Assembly: GCA_002724395.1 (NCBI GenBank)
Contig: PBOR01000016.1
Location: forward strand, 73,693 to 137,692
From: Rhodospirillaceae bacterium
Lineage (GTDB): Bacteria; Pseudomonadota; Alphaproteobacteria; UBA8366
Direction of reading: 5' to 3'
Length of the DNA stretch: 64,000 nucleotides
This document shows positions 56,829 through 64,000 of this stretch, in pieces. Within the stretch, counting starts at the first letter, position 1, and the number at the start of each line of letters is the position of its first letter. Position numbers and translations under genes: made by a program. The notes below the pieces were generated by a model that was given only the letters and a program-made list of their open reading frames with translations, did no database searches and was not told the origin of the DNA.

Positions 56829-57185
56829 TTACACTTTAGCAGCCGTAATAACTATTTCTACCAACGTATTAGGCGCCAATTTAGCGCCAACACAAGCACG
56901 TTGCGGCCAATTGTGCCAATCATCTCCAGCCCAATCGCACCACACCTCATCCATCGCCGGTTTTTGGCCGATGTCTTCCATAAAAATTTGGGCAGACACA
57001 ATTCGTGTTTTATCAATACCAACATCAGCAAGATTCTCATCAATGGCTGCCAAGGCTAATTTGGTTTGTTCTCGAATGTTGCGTCCAGGCGCACCTGCGG
57101 TTGCTACCGTATAGACAATTCCTCCATGCTCGACGATACGATTGCGGCCTTTGGCCTGACCCTGCCATCGTTTAATGTCGCCCAT
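56829..57185 (-). CDS. RidA-family protein
   Basis: 118 residues. Family blocks are YTVATAGAPGRNIREQTKLALAAIDENLADVG, then the QRACVGAKLAPNTLVEIVITA region with the carboxylate-binding Arg and Glu of the active-site group. Such proteins deaminate reactive enamines/imines, or act on related intermediates, in pathway-specific forms. The next gene upstream (minus strand) is the alpha/beta hydrolase, 30 bp away, so a shared transcript is likely. Confidence 0.85.
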   Translation of the reverse strand: MGDIKRWQGQAKGRNRIVEHGGIVYTVATAGAPGRNIREQTKLALAAIDENLADVGIDKTRIVSAQIFMEDIGQKPAMDEVWCDWAGDDWHNWPQRACVGAKLAPNTLVEIVITAAKV

Positions 57186-57215
57186 TTTCTGACTCCTAGT
57201 ATTTAAGAATTCAAA

Positions 57216-58061
57216 TTAACTCGGCTTTTGCCATTTGCCCGCTTCAACCAACGCCAAAAATTCTGAAAAGGCGCCATTAAACAAATCCGGGTCTTCCAAA
57301 TTAAGAACATGTCCACCCATAGGAAAACTCATAAGACCAGCTCGCGGCATGGTTTTTTTCAAAAACCAACTACCCTCGATGCAATGCTCGTCCTGGTCAC
57401 CTAGCATAATCAGTACAGGCACCTGCACCTGTTTCAGTTCGTCTTCGATATCATAAAAGTTTGGCCGTTTGGGGGGTATGCCAATAGCTGTATAAGCGGA
57501 CCCCTCTGGTGCATGCTCAAGAAACCGCTGCCAATATTCCTCATGACAGCGTGGATTTTTTGACTTCATAGGGAGACGGCTAACGCCGTTCGATTGTTTC
57601 TCGACGACCGCCTCCATACCGCCGTCCAATAAGGCTTGGGCGCGCGATGCAAATGCTTTAAGGAATTCCTCCCGCTCCTTCCCCTTCACACTTCCATGAC
57701 CGACACCGACTGCCGTGACTGACAAACACCTTTCTGGATACTTCACCGAAAAAGCAATCGCTGCATTGGCGCCAACCGAACAACCACACAAATGGACCTT
57801 TTCGATATCGAGAGTATCAATAAGACCTCGAATATCTTCTATCAAAATATCGTGGCTATAGGCGTCAGCGTTTTTAGGAACCGACGAGCCGGGATAGCCT
57901 CGATAAGAGATAGTAACAGCACGATAGCGCTGTCCGAACTCCCGCATTTGTGTCTCCCAACTTCGATAATCACCGGCGAACTCGTGCAAGAAGAGAATTG
58001 GCGGTCCATCCCCTACCTCCTCATAATAGAGATTGACACCATTTACCGCGACTGTTGGCAT
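57216..58061 (-). CDS. Alpha/beta hydrolase
   Basis: 281 residues. The oxyanion region is LHEFAGDYRSWETQM, the nucleophile elbow is GCSVGANA (Ser near 96), the acid is in IMLGDQDEHC, and the histidine is in MGGHVLNLED. It resembles C-C-bond or lactone/ester hydrolases of catabolic clusters, for example meta-cleavage or enol-lactone types; the substrate is open. It lies between the SixA-like and RidA genes. Confidence 0.87.
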   Translation of the reverse strand: MPTVAVNGVNLYYEEVGDGPPILFLHEFAGDYRSWETQMREFGQRYRAVTISYRGYPGSSVPKNADAYSHDILIEDIRGLIDTLDIEKVHLCGCSVGANAAIAFSVKYPERCLSVTAVGVGHGSVKGKEREEFLKAFASRAQALLDGGMEAVVEKQSNGVSRLPMKSKNPRCHEEYWQRFLEHAPEGSAYTAIGIPPKRPNFYDIEDELKQVQVPVLIMLGDQDEHCIEGSWFLKKTMPRAGLMSFPMGGHVLNLEDPDLFNGAFSEFLALVEAGKWQKPS

Positions 58062-58067
58062 TGTATT

Positions 58068-58541
58068 CTAACCGGCTAATTGTTCCTGACGGAGCGCCCA
58101 AACGACAACCCAATTATCGTGAGACCCTTCTAGGCAAAAACAGCTGCCATTGCCGGGCCGAAAATCGATTGCAGAATTATTCTCATCGCCAGTCAAAAGT
58201 TTAGACGCGGTCCTAACAAGAAAATCACCATGACCCGTCATCATAATGTCGCCGTTACCAGATTCAATTTCAGCTATAAAAGGTTCGACGGGGTCTTCAG
58301 GCATAACTGAATAGTCCGCAATAGCTGTTTTGCCGCTTATGCCAAGCGCATCTGCAACACGCTCTCCGGTTTCTTTTGTCCATTGCTTATCGCTGTGAAG
58401 GATACGTGCTGGCAAAGCGCCCTGTGCCTTCATGAACCGCCCCATGCGCTCTGATTCCTGTACTCCTTGTTCGCTCAAATGGCGATCCGGGTCCTGCTTA
58501 GCAGTTAACGCGTTGGCATGATGCATTAAATAGACTCTCAT
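58068..58541 (-). CDS. SixA-like histidine phosphatase-fold protein
   Basis: 157 residues. The N-terminal motif LMHHANA takes the place of the usual RHG (arginine replaced by His, glycine by Ala), while catalytic His8 and the second His in TGHGDFLV are kept. DPDRHLSEQGVQESERMG and HSDKQWTKETGERV follow the phosphohistidine phosphatase layout. Activity is uncertain because the motif arginine is altered. It is the first of a three-gene minus-strand run, divergent from the dioxygenase operon. Confidence 0.8.
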   Translation of the reverse strand: MRVYLMHHANALTAKQDPDRHLSEQGVQESERMGRFMKAQGALPARILHSDKQWTKETGERVADALGISGKTAIADYSVMPEDPVEPFIAEIESGNGDIMMTGHGDFLVRTASKLLTGDENNSAIDFRPGNGSCFCLEGSHDNWVVVWALRQEQLAG

Positions 58542-58648
58542 GATTTCCCCTTATTTATTGGTTGGCCTTTTCCAGGGCATTGGAAGCTATAGTAAATGAT
58601 GTCATAGTTGCACTCTAACAAAAACATATAACAGTGTGGAGGAAGCTC

Positions 58649-59542
58649 ATGCTGACGATCGAAAGATTGTCAGGCCCATTCGGCTCGGAAATAACCGGTT
58701 TAGATTTGAACACGGAACCCGATTCAGCAACATTCGATAAAATAGTCGAAGCGTTGCATCGCCATGCCGTTATCTGTATTCGAGGCCAACAATCGTTGAC
58801 ACCAGAAAAGCATATTGCCTTCAGCAAACGGTTTGGTGAGTTAGAGGTGCACGTACAATCCAGCTTTAATCTGGACGGCTACCCGGAGATCTATTGCATC
58901 ACCAATTGCGTTGACGAGAAAGGCGATGCGCTTGGCTTGGCCGAAGCCGGTCGTGTGTGGCACACGGATTTATCATATATGCGAGAGCCAAGTCGCTGTT
59001 CCCTATTGCATGCACTCGAAGTACCAGTAGACGAAGATGGCAACCCGCTTGGCGATACATTGTTCGCGAGCTGCACCATGGCTTACGAGGCCCTAGCTGA
59101 TGAGATGAAAGAGCGGCTGCGTACTATGAAGGCGATCCATTCTTATCGACAGGTATATGAACGGATCAAGGCTAAGAGCAAACCAGGGCGACAGGGATTG
59201 AAAGATTTTACTGAAGAAGATTTCCAAAAAGTCCCTCCGACGATTCATCCAGCTATCATTGCCCATCCCCACACTGGCGCGCCCATATTATTTTGCGATT
59301 TTGGGACAACGGAATCTTTTGTTGGCATGAGCCAAGACGAGAGCGACACTTTGCTCGAAAAACTCACCGCGCATACGGTGCGCCCCGAATTTGTATATAC
59401 CCATAAATGGCAATGCGGTGATTTGATGATTTGGGATAATATTCAAACTCAGCATTTTGCTGTAGACGATTATTGGCTACCTCAACGCCGCCGTATGCAA
59501 CGTACGACGGTTAAAGGCCCAGCACCACGAGCCGCCGGATAA
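58649..59542 (+). CDS. TauD/TfdA-family dioxygenase (first of three)
   Basis: 297 residues from ATG 58649 with GGAGG 6 bp upstream. The iron triad is His105 and Asp107 in VWHTDLSYM and distal His269 in QTQHFAVDD, with the 2-oxoglutarate Arg near 285. IYCITNCVD and RCSLLHALEVP fit TauD-like substrate strands. The stop is 12 bp from the next dioxygenase. It is more like TauD than the two following paralogues. The substrate is unknown. Confidence 0.88.
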   Translation: MLTIERLSGPFGSEITGLDLNTEPDSATFDKIVEALHRHAVICIRGQQSLTPEKHIAFSKRFGELEVHVQSSFNLDGYPEIYCITNCVDEKGDALGLAEAGRVWHTDLSYMREPSRCSLLHALEVPVDEDGNPLGDTLFASCTMAYEALADEMKERLRTMKAIHSYRQVYERIKAKSKPGRQGLKDFTEEDFQKVPPTIHPAIIAHPHTGAPILFCDFGTTESFVGMSQDESDTLLEKLTAHTVRPEFVYTHKWQCGDLMIWDNIQTQHFAVDDYWLPQRRRMQRTTVKGPAPRAAG

Positions 59543-59554
59543 AGGAGAGCCAGA

Positions 59555-60544
59555 ATGACAAACACTCAACCACAGCCGGTTGCGGGTGCAAGCACCTGGA
59601 CAGGTCCAGCCATGACCACCAACCAGGAATGGCTTGAACCTTTAACGGGACCGGAAGTCAACGAATTAGAAAATGCTCTTGCGCATATTAAGTCCCACTC
59701 GATTCCACTCTTGGAAATTACACAAGCCGATTTTCTATTGCCGTATCTTGGACCACGACTAAAAACAATTTTAGAGGATGTACAGCATAGGAGGGGGTTT
59801 TCTGTTTTACGTGGCATGCCAGTTGATAAGTACAGCCAAGAGGAAACCGAGATTATTTTATGGGGTATTGGCACCTACTTCGGTAAAACGATTTCACAAA
59901 ATTCCAACGGCGATCTCATGGGATATGTTTATGACCACGGCGTGCATATGCACACCGCCCGCGTGCGGGGGTACATGACGCCAGACCATTTGCGGTTTCA
60001 TTCAGACCGCTGTGACCTCGTCGCACTCGCGTGTATACGTAAAGCGAAAGAAGGTGGATTGAGCCGCTTGGTCAGCATGACAGCTATCCATAACGAAATA
60101 TTGTCGAGACGACCCGACTTGCTGAAACCTTTCTATAACGGGTTTATGTATGTAGTAAGCGAGTTGTCTGGCGATACGAAACCTGTCCGCGTTCCGTCCT
60201 ACAGTCTAACCGACGGCGTTCTAAGTTGCCGGTTACAGCGTAATCAAATAGAGATGTCCGCAGAAAAATGTGGCATCCCACTGACTAAAACAGAAAGGGA
60301 GGCGTTGGACCTACTCGACAAACTAGCCAATAGCAAACAGTTTATGCTGGAAATGGACTTGGAACCAGGAGACGTTCAGTTCTGCAATAACTATGTCATC
60401 GCACACGGACGCACTGACTTTGTAGATGGCGAAAAGGAAGAGGAAAAACGTCTCATGCTGCGTCTATGGCTCAAGTTTCGCGAGGCACGCCCTGTCGGCA
60501 ACGCTTTTTTTGATTTTGATGGGATACCGGTGTCAGCAGAATGA
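59555..60544 (+). CDS. TauD-family dioxygenase, tandem paralogue A
   Basis: 329 residues. The iron ligands are His149 and Asp151 in RFHSDRCD and His284 in VIAHGRTDF; Arg303 probably binds 2-oxoglutarate. Conserved family strands are GFSVLRGMPV, WGIGTYFG, SQNSNGDLMGYVYD and QFCNNYVIAH. It overlaps the next gene by 4 bp and is clearly homologous along its length to it. AGGAGAG precedes the ATG. It lacks the extra domains of AsfC-type proteins. Confidence 0.88.
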   Translation: MTNTQPQPVAGASTWTGPAMTTNQEWLEPLTGPEVNELENALAHIKSHSIPLLEITQADFLLPYLGPRLKTILEDVQHRRGFSVLRGMPVDKYSQEETEIILWGIGTYFGKTISQNSNGDLMGYVYDHGVHMHTARVRGYMTPDHLRFHSDRCDLVALACIRKAKEGGLSRLVSMTAIHNEILSRRPDLLKPFYNGFMYVVSELSGDTKPVRVPSYSLTDGVLSCRLQRNQIEMSAEKCGIPLTKTEREALDLLDKLANSKQFMLEMDLEPGDVQFCNNYVIAHGRTDFVDGEKEEEKRLMLRLWLKFREARPVGNAFFDFDGIPVSAE

Positions 60545-61527
60545 AAACGCTTGAACTCTTTGAGGGGCCCTCTGCTTGGCTGGGCGCCGACCTAAAGGAT
60601 TTAGATGATTGGATCTGGGTGTTAACAGAATCGGAGATTTCCGAGCTCCAACAAGCCATTAGGGACACGCAATCGATCGACATAGAAGCTATCACCAAAG
60701 ATGATTTCTACGTACCCGAGCTTGCAGCGCGCTTGGGCCTGCTACGAGACGAGGTGCGCAATGGCCGAGGCTTTGTCGTGTTGCGCGGAATCCCAGTGAA
60801 GGAAATGGCCGATGAGGAGGTATTCCGAGCCTTCTGGGGCATCGGTACACACCTCGGTTTCGCTCTATCACAAAATTCCTATGGCGATCTGCTTGGCCAT
60901 GTTTATGACGAGAGAGTAGACCCATCTGAACCCACACCCCGCGGCTATCGCACAAATCACTATCTGCAATACCATACTGATCGAGCGGACATGGTAGGGC
61001 TTCTTTGTCTCAGGAAAGCACTCAAAGGCGGCGAAAGCAGCATTTCAAGCTCTATGAGCATCTATAATACGCTAGTAGAAAAACATCCAGGCGCTTTAGA
61101 GCCGCTCATGCGCGGGTACCTACACGGTCACGCGGAAGACATTAAATTTGACGAGCCGTTCCGCTTCCCAGTTTTTCATCAAAAGGATGGCATCTTGAGT
61201 TGCCGTTTAAACCGGGGTGCACTGGAACGTGCCCATGTCAGAGCAGGCCAACCGCTCTCGGCCGAAGACGCACATGCGCTCGTCTCATTTGATTTTTATG
61301 CGGAGCATCCCGACTACCGCCTCGATATGATGTTGCTTGATGGCGACATTCAGTTTGTAAATAACTACCGCGTAGTGCATTCGCGCAAAGCCTTCCAAGA
61401 CGGCGCGACGATTGCCGAAACGCGCCATATGGTGCGGCTCTGGATGAATTATTATGAAGACCCGTGGCCGCGAGGTCCTCATCTATCCGATTATAACGGT
61501 GTGCCAAAAGAACTGGACCGCGATTAA
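60541..61527 (+). CDS. TauD-family dioxygenase, tandem paralogue B
   Basis: 328 residues. The iron ligands are His145 and Asp147 in QYHTDRAD and His280 in RVVHSRKAF; Arg299 is in HMVRLWMNYY. It matches paralogue A over GRGFVVLRGIPV, WGIGTHLG, SQNSYGDLLGHVYD, CLRKALKGG and DGDIQFVNNY. The 4-bp overlap suggests translational coupling, and a heteromeric enzyme or sequential oxidations is possible. Both copies keep all iron residues. Confidence 0.88.
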   Translation: MKTLELFEGPSAWLGADLKDLDDWIWVLTESEISELQQAIRDTQSIDIEAITKDDFYVPELAARLGLLRDEVRNGRGFVVLRGIPVKEMADEEVFRAFWGIGTHLGFALSQNSYGDLLGHVYDERVDPSEPTPRGYRTNHYLQYHTDRADMVGLLCLRKALKGGESSISSSMSIYNTLVEKHPGALEPLMRGYLHGHAEDIKFDEPFRFPVFHQKDGILSCRLNRGALERAHVRAGQPLSAEDAHALVSFDFYAEHPDYRLDMMLLDGDIQFVNNYRVVHSRKAFQDGATIAETRHMVRLWMNYYEDPWPRGPHLSDYNGVPKELDRD

Positions 61528-61549
61528 AACATTTACCAAGGAGACGAAA

Positions 61550-61642
61550 TTGAGAACTTATCTGATTATTAGCCTTGCCTTTTTTGCCGTCATTACACTT
61601 TACGGCTTATATACGGGCCAGTTTGACTCTTTCTTTAAATAA
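61550..61642 (+). CDS. Possible 30-residue single-span membrane peptide
   Basis: From TTG 61550-61552: a Lys/Arg start, one hydrophobic helix (LIISLAFFAVITLYGLY) and a short tail YTGQFDSFFK. AAGGAG lies about 7 bp upstream. It sits between paralogue B and the hydrolase gene, in the 160-bp gap of the operon. Mini-proteins are hard to prove by eye. Confidence 0.45.
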   Translation: MRTYLIISLAFFAVITLYGLYTGQFDSFFK

Positions 61643-61687
61643 TCCAAACGACGATCAGCACGTCAAACATCCTAGGAGAAAAATTCT

Positions 61688-62473
61688 ATGCGCATAGTAC
61701 GATTTGATAACGGCGGCACACCATGCCACGGCATACTCGAAGGCGATACCATCCATGACGTTGATGGGGGATTATTCGATGGTTTGAATAAGAACGGTAA
61801 TACGCGGACACTAGATTCAGTTAAGTTACTTATACCATTGCAGCCAAAAGTTTTTTATGCGGCCGGCCTTAATTACGCCGAGCATGTGCGCGAACAAGCG
61901 GAACTCCGAGGCGAAGAGCCTAAACTGCCGGAGAACCCTGATATTGGTTACCGTGCCAACAATGCATTGATTGCTCATAACGAGGATGTGGTGATCCCAG
62001 CAAATGCGCCAGACACTGTGCAGTATGAGGGTGAGATTGTTTGTATTGTCGGCAAAACCGCTAAGAACCTCACCAAAGAAAATGCATTATCATGCATCAT
62101 GGGCTACACAGTTGGAAATGACGTGAGCGAACGCACATGGCAGAAAAATGACCGAACCATGTGGCGCGCTAAAAATACCGATACGTTCAAGCCCATGGGT
62201 CCCTGGATCGAAACCGATGTCGACTTGGAAGCACTGACCACTACTGTTAGGGTCAATGGTAAACAGACAATTCAGTTTCCGACGAATAATTTTCACTTCG
62301 GTATCGAAACTTTCATTGCAGCGATGACAACCTGTTTGACACTCCATCCAGGCGATATGATTTGGATGGGCACAGAAGGACGGGCGCCAAACCTGCAACA
62401 TAATGATGTTGTGGAGGTTGACATTGACGGCATCGGCACCTTGCGAAACAAATTTGTCCGCGAGGGGCAATAG
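61688..62473 (+). CDS. Fumarylacetoacetate hydrolase (FAH)-family protein
   Basis: 261 residues. FAH-type metal ligands appear in VQYEGEIVCIVGKTAKN (Glu) and VGNDVSERTWQ, with the block FKPMGPWIETDVD and MIWMGTEGRAPNLQHNDVVEVDIDGIG near the end. The short N-terminal domain is as in acylpyruvate hydrolases and 2-hydroxyhepta-diene-dioate isomerases. It should cleave or isomerise a ring-opened or diketo acid. It follows the tandem dioxygenases and is probably the last gene of that operon; AGGAG precedes the ATG. Confidence 0.88.
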   Translation: MRIVRFDNGGTPCHGILEGDTIHDVDGGLFDGLNKNGNTRTLDSVKLLIPLQPKVFYAAGLNYAEHVREQAELRGEEPKLPENPDIGYRANNALIAHNEDVVIPANAPDTVQYEGEIVCIVGKTAKNLTKENALSCIMGYTVGNDVSERTWQKNDRTMWRAKNTDTFKPMGPWIETDVDLEALTTTVRVNGKQTIQFPTNNFHFGIETFIAAMTTCLTLHPGDMIWMGTEGRAPNLQHNDVVEVDIDGIGTLRNKFVREGQ

Positions 62474-62975
62474 AAATTAAGAGGTGACAAAAGGCAGTGT
62501 CTAGCAGAAAAGTTGTTAAACTCTGAATCATCAATGAGGCGCCCAAATGCTAACGGTTCAGCCCACTAATGCTGAAAAGAGATGCAACTTTTTGTAAATC
62601 CTGCAAGTGTTCGACCCCTAGTCGGTTATGTTCTTATCGATTTGATGATAGGCAAAATCGACGGGGCGAGAGCCCTGCCGAAAACTTCGAATACAGCGGG
62701 AACTTAAATTAATGCAACAGGCTTTAGTTGCCGCCAAGAATGGTTAGATTCAGCAAAAGCGCGGCACAGGGGCAGATGCTAATGGCTTCTGCATTCCATC
62801 AAACTTACGGTTGTTTCTCTTGCTCGCTCCAAAAGGACGATCCGTCGACACAACATCAGGGCTGCCGAAGGTGTGACCCCAACCGGATGACGCAATAACA
62901 GCTTCAAGAAGCTATTTGTAAACCTCGGTGAATTCTTTACCTTGTCTCTCTTTATAGCAATAAGCTAAGCGCTCT
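62474..62975. other. Gene-free interval between the hydrolase and the last dioxygenase
   Basis: 502 bp between convergent genes. A minus-strand frame with protein-like composition runs from 62995 to 62750 with one internal TAG at 62912-62914 (see findings). No hairpin strong enough to call a terminator was seen. Confidence 0.45.
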
Positions 62976-63956
62976 TTAACCTGGAATGACCTCATCGCCA
63001 GCGAATTGGCTCCGCCACATGACTCGGGGTAGTGTGGGGTTTACAACTTCGCGGCGATGCATTGCACAACGATTATCCCATACGAGGAAATCACCAGCGG
63101 CCCATTCATGGGTCCAGGCATATTTTGGTTGGGTGGCATGTGCCCACAATTTGTCCAACAATTCTTCACTATCGTTCGACATACCCTCAATATATTGCGA
63201 CGGCCATGTGCGACGACGCCCAAGATAGAGTGCCCTTTTGCCCGATTCCGGATGAATACGAACCATAGGGTGCATAGGTCCCGGCACTTCTTCTGGACAG
63301 GTTGGCTCCTTAACGCCCGGCCTTAGTACATTGGCCGAATTGCGGGTTGCGTCCTGTTTTGACCGCTTGCCTTCAATCGCAGCCAATAAATCAGCAGGCA
63401 AATCATCATATGCCATATATTGATTATTAAATGATGTTTGGCCGCTATTATCGTTTGGTATTACGAGTGAATACAGAGTGCTGCCAGCAGGCGGTTGCTC
63501 AATATAAGAATTATCTGAGTGCCAAACCACCTCAAGACTTCCAAGGCCATCATTTTTCTCTACCGGCTTTCCGTCTTCTCCAAGATTGCAAAGAATTGAA
63601 ATATGATGATCCATCGCATGATAGAGGGACTTTTTCTTCGCCTTCTCATAATACTTTTTATTTGCGCCCTCTTGCGGTTCACCAAAAACTCTTGCCGCAT
63701 CCATATAGTTCTCAGGCTCTAATCTCTGATTGCGGATCAATAATACCAAATGGTCCGTCCATGCTTGACGCATAGCATCGGCAACATCCTCGGGAACCGG
63801 TATCGACAAATCTACGCCACGAATTTCTGCACCTATCGCTTTTCCAGTTGGGACTACTTCCATGGAAGCAAGTGTGTTTTTATCTAGCGCTACCGGCGCC
63901 TCGATCTCTGGGGCATGTGTATACACTTCAGCAAAATCATAGGTTTCCATTGCCAT
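62976..63956 (-). CDS. TauD/TfdA-family dioxygenase (minus-strand)
   Basis: 326 residues, with GGAGG about 9 bp before ATG 63956. The iron ligands are His146 and Asp148 in VWHSDNSY and His300 in CAMHRREVV, with Arg311/Arg315 for 2-oxoglutarate. IGAEIRGVDLS (41-51) and VRIHPESGKRALYLGRRRTWPSQYIEG match the TfdA/TauD layout and resemble the 47666 protein. Its promoter must lie upstream of 63957, near or beyond the window edge. Confidence 0.88.
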   Translation of the reverse strand: MAMETYDFAEVYTHAPEIEAPVALDKNTLASMEVVPTGKAIGAEIRGVDLSIPVPEDVADAMRQAWTDHLVLLIRNQRLEPENYMDAARVFGEPQEGANKKYYEKAKKKSLYHAMDHHISILCNLGEDGKPVEKNDGLGSLEVVWHSDNSYIEQPPAGSTLYSLVIPNDNSGQTSFNNQYMAYDDLPADLLAAIEGKRSKQDATRNSANVLRPGVKEPTCPEEVPGPMHPMVRIHPESGKRALYLGRRRTWPSQYIEGMSNDSEELLDKLWAHATQPKYAWTHEWAAGDFLVWDNRCAMHRREVVNPTLPRVMWRSQFAGDEVIPG

Positions 63957-64000
63957 TCGTTTATTCCTCCGTTATCCGCGTCGTGCATCATTTAAATTTC

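Noticed and set aside
1..64000. CRISPR array, prophage, insertion sequence or integron
   Set aside because: No regularly spaced repeats, transposase, integrase or phage structural gene was seen.

Overview
The window is one contiguous stretch of an alphaproteobacterial chromosome, most like free-living marine or aquatic members of the Rhodospirillales and relatives. This rests on gene order and family content: rpmH-rnpA-yidD-yidC-engB-argB-dapD-dapE, lysA-lptM-argH, a TIGR02302/DUF4175 protein, ftsEX, DUF2125, metW-metX, and chorismate mutase-hisC-tyrC. Base composition is moderate and even throughout. I see no phage, insertion sequence, integrase, CRISPR array or plasmid gene.

Region by region. 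1-4 kb: the 3' part of recR, rmuC, then def-fmt-truA (initiator Met formylation and deformylation, tRNA modification). 4.5-12 kb, minus strand: lysine (dapE, dapD), arginine (argB) and membrane-insertion genes (engB, yidC, yidD), then rnpA and rpmH, with a good sigma-70-type promoter before rpmH. 12-15 kb: a TVP38/DedA-like membrane protein, panB and panC. 15-19 kb is looser and more gene-poor: an OmpA-like lipoprotein, two paralogous tiny membrane proteins separated by a string of hairpins, tRNA-Arg(ACG), a catalytically degenerate nuclease-like protein and a Cys-rich mini-protein. 19-28 kb: a 3-hydroxyacyl-CoA dehydrogenase, a Gld-type ABC exporter operon, a cobalamin-binding-protein homologue and an MscS-family channel. 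28-41.7 kb: methionine (metX, metW), aromatic amino acid and histidine genes (chorismate mutase, hisC, tyrC), lipid and envelope genes (DUF2125, plsC, ydcF-like), ftsX/ftsE, an MJ0042 zinc-ribbon protein, the TIGR02302 protein and lysA-lptM-argH. 43-52 kb: a TlpA-type thioredoxin, etfAB, a PduO-type cobalamin adenosyltransferase, small membrane and CBS proteins, a TauD-family dioxygenase, an MmgE/PrpD protein, a CYTH-like protein and an acyl-CoA dehydrogenase of methylsuccinyl-CoA dehydrogenase type. 53-58 kb: a NUDIX protein, lepA and a secreted protein.

The least explained part is 56.8-64 kb. It holds a RidA protein, an alpha/beta hydrolase, a SixA-like protein, three co-directional TauD/TfdA-type Fe(II)/2-oxoglutarate dioxygenases (the last two overlapping paralogues), a possible 30-residue membrane peptide, a fumarylacetoacetate-hydrolase-family enzyme and a fourth, divergent dioxygenase. 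With the one at 47.7 kb, the window carries five such dioxygenases. All five keep the HxD...H iron motif. This looks like an uncharacterised oxidative catabolic locus; the substrate cannot be read from sequence.

Several small features are worth a second look: lptM embedded between argH and lysA; an orphan 36-residue zinc ribbon with two Cys-to-Tyr changes; an open frame directly after the lipoprotein stop codon that ends in a PEP-CTERM-like tail; a likely one-base frameshift at the start of the TVP38-like gene; and a 12-bp repeat at both ends of the metX/chorismate mutase divergent promoter. Function calls are made by reading motifs. No database search was run.
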